Of a DNA stretch of 64,000 nt, positions 61,319-64,000 are shown piece after piece. How positions within the stretch are numbered: position 1 is the stretch's first letter; every line of letters starts with the position of its first letter. This DNA comes from an uncultured Bacteroidales bacterium (lineage in GTDB: Bacteria; Bacteroidota; Bacteroidia; Bacteroidales; UBA932), in the NCBI GenBank assembly GCA_934691625.1, contig CAKUTA010000002.1:365933-429932 (forward strand), given 5' to 3'. The position numbers and the translations under genes are program-made. The notes under the pieces were generated by a model. That model searched no databases and had not been told where the DNA came from. It saw nothing but the letters and a program-made list of their open reading frames with translations.

Positions 61319-62338
61319 ATGGCAAAATATACTTTCAAGGATTTCAAGAGCGACCAGGAGGTGAGATGGTGCCCTGGATGTGGAGACTATTCTGTCCTGG
61401 CATCCCTGCAGAAGATTCTTCCTGTTGTATGCGAGGAGAAAAGCATTGACAAGGAGAAAGTCGTGGTGGTTTCCGGCATCGGCTGCTCGTCGCGTCTTCC
61501 ATATTATATGAATACATACGGCTTCCATAGCATCCATGGGCGTGCCACTGCGATTGCCACTGGAATGAAGGTGGCTAATCCTGAGCTGTGCATTTGGCAG
61601 GCGAGCGGTGACGGCGATGCTCTTGCCATCGGAGGAAACCATTTCATCCATGCGATACGGCGCAATGTCGATATAAACATAATGCTGTTCAACAATCAGA
61701 TATATGGCATGACCAAGGGACAGTATTCCCCGACATCGAAGCTTGGCGCCATCACCAAGACCTCTCCTTACGGCACTGTGGAGCATCCGTTCAACCCGGG
61801 CAGCCTTGTCCTCGGTGCGAAAGGTACGTTCTTTGCCAGAAGCATGGATACCGAACTTGCATTGAACCAGGAGATTATGCTGGCAGCCTCTCGCCATGCT
61901 GGGACATCGGTCATGGAGTTCCTGACGAATTGCGTGATCTTCAACAACGGCTCTCACGCCGACTTGTCCGACCGTGAGTTCAAGTCCGAGAGGACAATCC
62001 TGCTGCGCAAGGGCGAGAGAATGCTTTTCGGCAAGGACAATGACAAGGGGCTTGTAATGGACGGCATGAAGCTGAAAGTCGTGAAGATAGGGGAGAACGG
62101 CATAACTCGTGACGATATCCTGGTGCATGACCCGACTGAGGACAATCTTGGTCTCCAGACCATGCTTGCCGACATGAAGGGGCCTGATTTCCCTGTGGCT
62201 CTGGGCGTTATCCGTGATGTTAAAGACATAACGTATGATGACGAGGTGCAGAAGCAGGTGGACAGCGTGAGGGCAAGTGCCCGCGTGCATTCTGTGGATG
62301 AGCTGCTTCATAGCGGCTCTACGTGGAATGTAAAATAG
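61319..62338 (+). CDS. korB: 2-oxoglutarate:ferredoxin oxidoreductase, beta subunit
   Basis: A 339-residue thiamine diphosphate-binding subunit. WCPGCGDYSVLASLQK and GIGCSSRLPYYMN contain cluster- and TPP-associated cysteines, and GDGDALAIGGNHFIHA with FNNQIYGMTKGQYSPTS is the TPP/metal motif. It partners with KorA encoded 5 bp upstream. The final residues TWNVK and the stop codon fall inside the left end of family B element B4, so the C terminus has probably been replaced by element sequence. Coupling to gdhA downstream links the 2-oxoglutarate node to ammonia assimilation. Confidence 0.93.
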   Translation: MAKYTFKDFKSDQEVRWCPGCGDYSVLASLQKILPVVCEEKSIDKEKVVVVSGIGCSSRLPYYMNTYGFHSIHGRATAIATGMKVANPELCIWQASGDGDALAIGGNHFIHAIRRNVDINIMLFNNQIYGMTKGQYSPTSKLGAITKTSPYGTVEHPFNPGSLVLGAKGTFFARSMDTELALNQEIMLAASRHAGTSVMEFLTNCVIFNNGSHADLSDREFKSERTILLRKGERMLFGKDNDKGLVMDGMKLKVVKIGENGITRDDILVHDPTEDNLGLQTMLADMKGPDFPVALGVIRDVKDITYDDEVQKQVDSVRASARVHSVDELLHSGSTWNVK

Positions 62339-62430
62339 TGATTGATAATAGTTTGACTATAATTCTACTCCATATATTTCGGAGTGGAGAAATATCTAAA
62401 TGACTGATTTATAGGTTATAACGTTCCACG
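62322..62430. repeat. Family B hairpin element, copy B4
   Basis: Left end CGTGGAATGTAAAATAG and right end TATAACGTTCCACG are inverted repeats of family B. The central stem ATTCTACTCC and GGAGTGGAGAAAT is shorter and less perfect than in B1. The left end encodes the last codons and stop of korB. Confidence 0.7.
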
Positions 62431-62477
62431 ACATTTAGACAATTTTCAAAAATATTAACCCATAAACTAATAATGCA

Positions 62478-63821
62478 ATGAGAACAGAAGAAATAATGGC
62501 CAGGCTTCAGGCCAAGTACCCTGCTGAAAAAGAATATCTCCAGGCAGTACGTGAAGTGCTTGAATCAATAGAGGATGTCTATAACAGGCATCCTGAATTC
62601 GAGGACGCCAGAATCATAGAGCGTCTCGTGGAGCCGGACAGGATGCTGACTTTTCGTGTGACATGGGTTGACGACAAGGGGGAGGTGCAGACAAATACCG
62701 GGTACCGTGTCCAGTTCAACAATGCTATCGGACCTTACAAGGGCGGTCTCCGCTTCCATCCTTCTGTGAACCCTTCCATCCTGAAGTTCCTCGGTTTCGA
62801 GCAGACCTTCAAGAATGCGCTTACCACATTGCCTATGGGCGGTGGCAAGGGAGGATCAGACTTCAACCCTAAGGGGAAATCCGATGCGGAGATCATGAGA
62901 TTCTGCCAGGCGTTCATGCTGGAACTCTGGAGAAACATCGGCCCGGACATGGACGTTCCTGCTGGAGATATCGGAGTCGGCGGACGTGAAATCGGCTTCC
63001 TCGAGGGCATGTACAAGAAGCTTACAAGGGAGCATAACGGTGTGCTGACAGGAAAGGGCATACCTTTCGGCGGCTCGCTTATCCGTCCGGAGGCCACAGG
63101 CTTCGGCGCGGTATATTTCCTGCAGCACATGCTGCACCATCATCAGGCCGACCTTGATATAAAGGGCAAGACTGTCGCCGTATCGGGCTTCGGAAACGTG
63201 TCATGGGGCGCATGTGTGAAGGCTACCGAGCTTGGCGCCAAGGTGATAGCCATCTCTGGTCCTGACGGATGCATCTATAATCCTAATGGAATGACGCAGG
63301 AGAAGCTTGACTACATGCTTGAGCTGCGTGCTTCAAACAATGATGTCGTGGCTCCGTTTGCCCAGAAGTTCCCGGATTCCACTTTCATTCCTGGAAAGAA
63401 GTCGTGGAGCATAAAGTGCGATATCGCCATGACATGTGCTTTCCAGAACGAGATGTCCGGGGAGGATGCTGAGGAGCTTATCGCAAACGGTACGTGGTGC
63501 TGTGTCGAGGTTTCCAACATGGGCTGCCAGCCAGGGGCTATCGAGGCTTTCCAGAAGGCGAAGATATTGTTCGCCCCAGGAAAGGCTGTCAATGCAGGCG
63601 GCGTCGCCACTTCCGGCCTGGAGATGACTCAGAATGCTATGCATCTGAGCTGGACAGCAAAGGAAGTCGATCAGAAGCTTCATGGCATCATGGATGCTAT
63701 CCATGCTTCCTGCGTGAAGTACGGCACACAGCCTGACGGCTATATAAACTATGTCAAGGGAGCGAATGTCGCCGGCTTCATGAAGGTGGCTGAAGCGATG
63801 CTCGCCCAGGGTATCATCTAG
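62478..63821 (+). CDS. gdhA: Glutamate dehydrogenase
   Basis: A 447-residue hexameric-type enzyme that interconverts 2-oxoglutarate plus ammonia and glutamate. The catalytic lysine region PMGGGKGGSDFNPKGKSD, the cofactor-binding loop SGFGNVSWGACVKATELGAK, and CAFQNEMSGEDAEELI are conserved. Length is normal for the bacterial small GDH group. NADP or NAD preference is not clear from the sequence. It is 139 bp after korB with element B4 in between. The downstream hairpins at 63838-63916 probably end transcription. Confidence 0.97.
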   Translation: MRTEEIMARLQAKYPAEKEYLQAVREVLESIEDVYNRHPEFEDARIIERLVEPDRMLTFRVTWVDDKGEVQTNTGYRVQFNNAIGPYKGGLRFHPSVNPSILKFLGFEQTFKNALTTLPMGGGKGGSDFNPKGKSDAEIMRFCQAFMLELWRNIGPDMDVPAGDIGVGGREIGFLEGMYKKLTREHNGVLTGKGIPFGGSLIRPEATGFGAVYFLQHMLHHHQADLDIKGKTVAVSGFGNVSWGACVKATELGAKVIAISGPDGCIYNPNGMTQEKLDYMLELRASNNDVVAPFAQKFPDSTFIPGKKSWSIKCDIAMTCAFQNEMSGEDAEELIANGTWCCVEVSNMGCQPGAIEAFQKAKILFAPGKAVNAGGVATSGLEMTQNAMHLSWTAKEVDQKLHGIMDAIHASCVKYGTQPDGYINYVKGANVAGFMKVAEAMLAQGII

Positions 63822-63837
63822 AATATTCGGGGTGCCG

Positions 63838-63916
63838 GGTGCAAATATGTTGTTTTTGCACCTTGTATCTTTAAAATAATGTGTCACGGGTGCATTTCAC
63901 TGCGATCTGCACCCGT
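63838..63916 (+). terminator. Two stem-loops behind gdhA
   Basis: GGTGCAAA (63838-63845) pairs with TTTGCACC (63855-63862), and ACGGGTGCA (63886-63894) pairs with TGCACCCGT (63908-63916). Both lie within 100 bp of the gdhA stop. They lack a clean T tract, so terminator activity is probable but not certain. Confidence 0.5.
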
Positions 63917-63945
63917 CATTGTTTCGAAGATTCAAGATAGAAGTG

Positions 63946-63975
63946 CAACACCGTAGGGCTAGCCCTACGGTGTTG
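63946..63975. repeat. Perfect 30-bp palindrome
   Basis: CAACACCGTAGGGC is followed directly by TA and its exact complement, giving a 15-bp inverted repeat without a loop. It lies near the window edge, 125 bp after gdhA, and could be a cruciform, a terminator of a neighbouring gene or a protein-binding site. Confidence 0.75.
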
Positions 63976-64000
63976 TCAGGGTCAAAAAGCAATACAAAAA

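Noticed and set aside
61040..62311. 423-codon open frame antisense to korA/korB
   Set aside because: Long only because of the codon bias of korB; composition is rich in His, Arg and Leu without motifs.

Overview
The window comes from a Bacteroidota chromosome, most likely a fermentative gut Bacteroidales. The evidence is two SusC/SusD polysaccharide utilisation loci (PULs), a hybrid two-component regulator, an ECF sigma/FecR pair, Bacteroides-type promoters (TTTG, about 20 bases, TAnnTTTG), short SPI/SPII signal peptides, and an anaerobic metabolism built on pyruvate formate-lyase, 2-oxoglutarate:ferredoxin oxidoreductase and glutamate dehydrogenase. The genus cannot be fixed by eye. No rRNA, prophage, transposase gene or CRISPR array was seen.

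Layout. 1-14106: PUL 1, all on the minus strand: hybrid regulator, PKD-domain lipoprotein, SusC, SusD, a sialidase-fold lipoprotein, a GH110 alpha-1,3-galactosidase and an esterase cut by the window edge. The likely target is alpha-galactosyl-capped host glycans. 14648-17705: pflB and pflA. 17694-20135: a two-gene cassette (DUF1643 protein and HD-domain hydrolase) between 161-bp direct repeats, one of which includes the pflA stop codon. 20202-29946: PUL 2 (SusC with STN domain, SusD, GH18 endoglycosidase, LamG lipoprotein) with its own FecR anti-sigma and ECF sigma, probably for N-glycans. 30046-31937: an HPr-kinase-like/PqqD-like/S24-S26 peptidase trio. 31940-38290: a minus-strand run of lipoprotein, SPOR protein, rpoN, glpK, glpF and cardiolipin synthase. 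38391-46472: miaB, radC, a HAD phosphatase, tRNA-His, a biotin-enzyme-like carboxyltransferase, a NigD-like lipoprotein, a Fur-family regulator and trxB. 46532-59316: mostly envelope biogenesis and housekeeping genes (bamD, omega-like subunit, recN, LysM protein, glycosyltransferase, two Skp-like chaperones, pdxJ, nadK, uppS, bamA). 59481-63821: korAB and gdhA, linking 2-oxoglutarate to glutamate.

The least expected content is outside the genes. Three families of short, non-coding, inverted-repeat elements recur. Family A (14131-14302, 14301-14378, 45129-45457, 55950-56114) has near-identical terminal inverted repeats and sits in 5' leaders or divergent promoter regions. Family B (17746-17852, 20027-20134, 29958-30065, 62322-62430) has an inner hairpin, lies at gene 3' ends, and supplies the final codons and stop of at least three genes. 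Family C (19804-19963 and 54046-54205) has two copies of exactly 160 bp. They look like non-autonomous mobile elements adopted as leaders and 3' ends.

All calls come from reading the sequence and from knowledge of the families. No database search was run, and domain limits are approximate.
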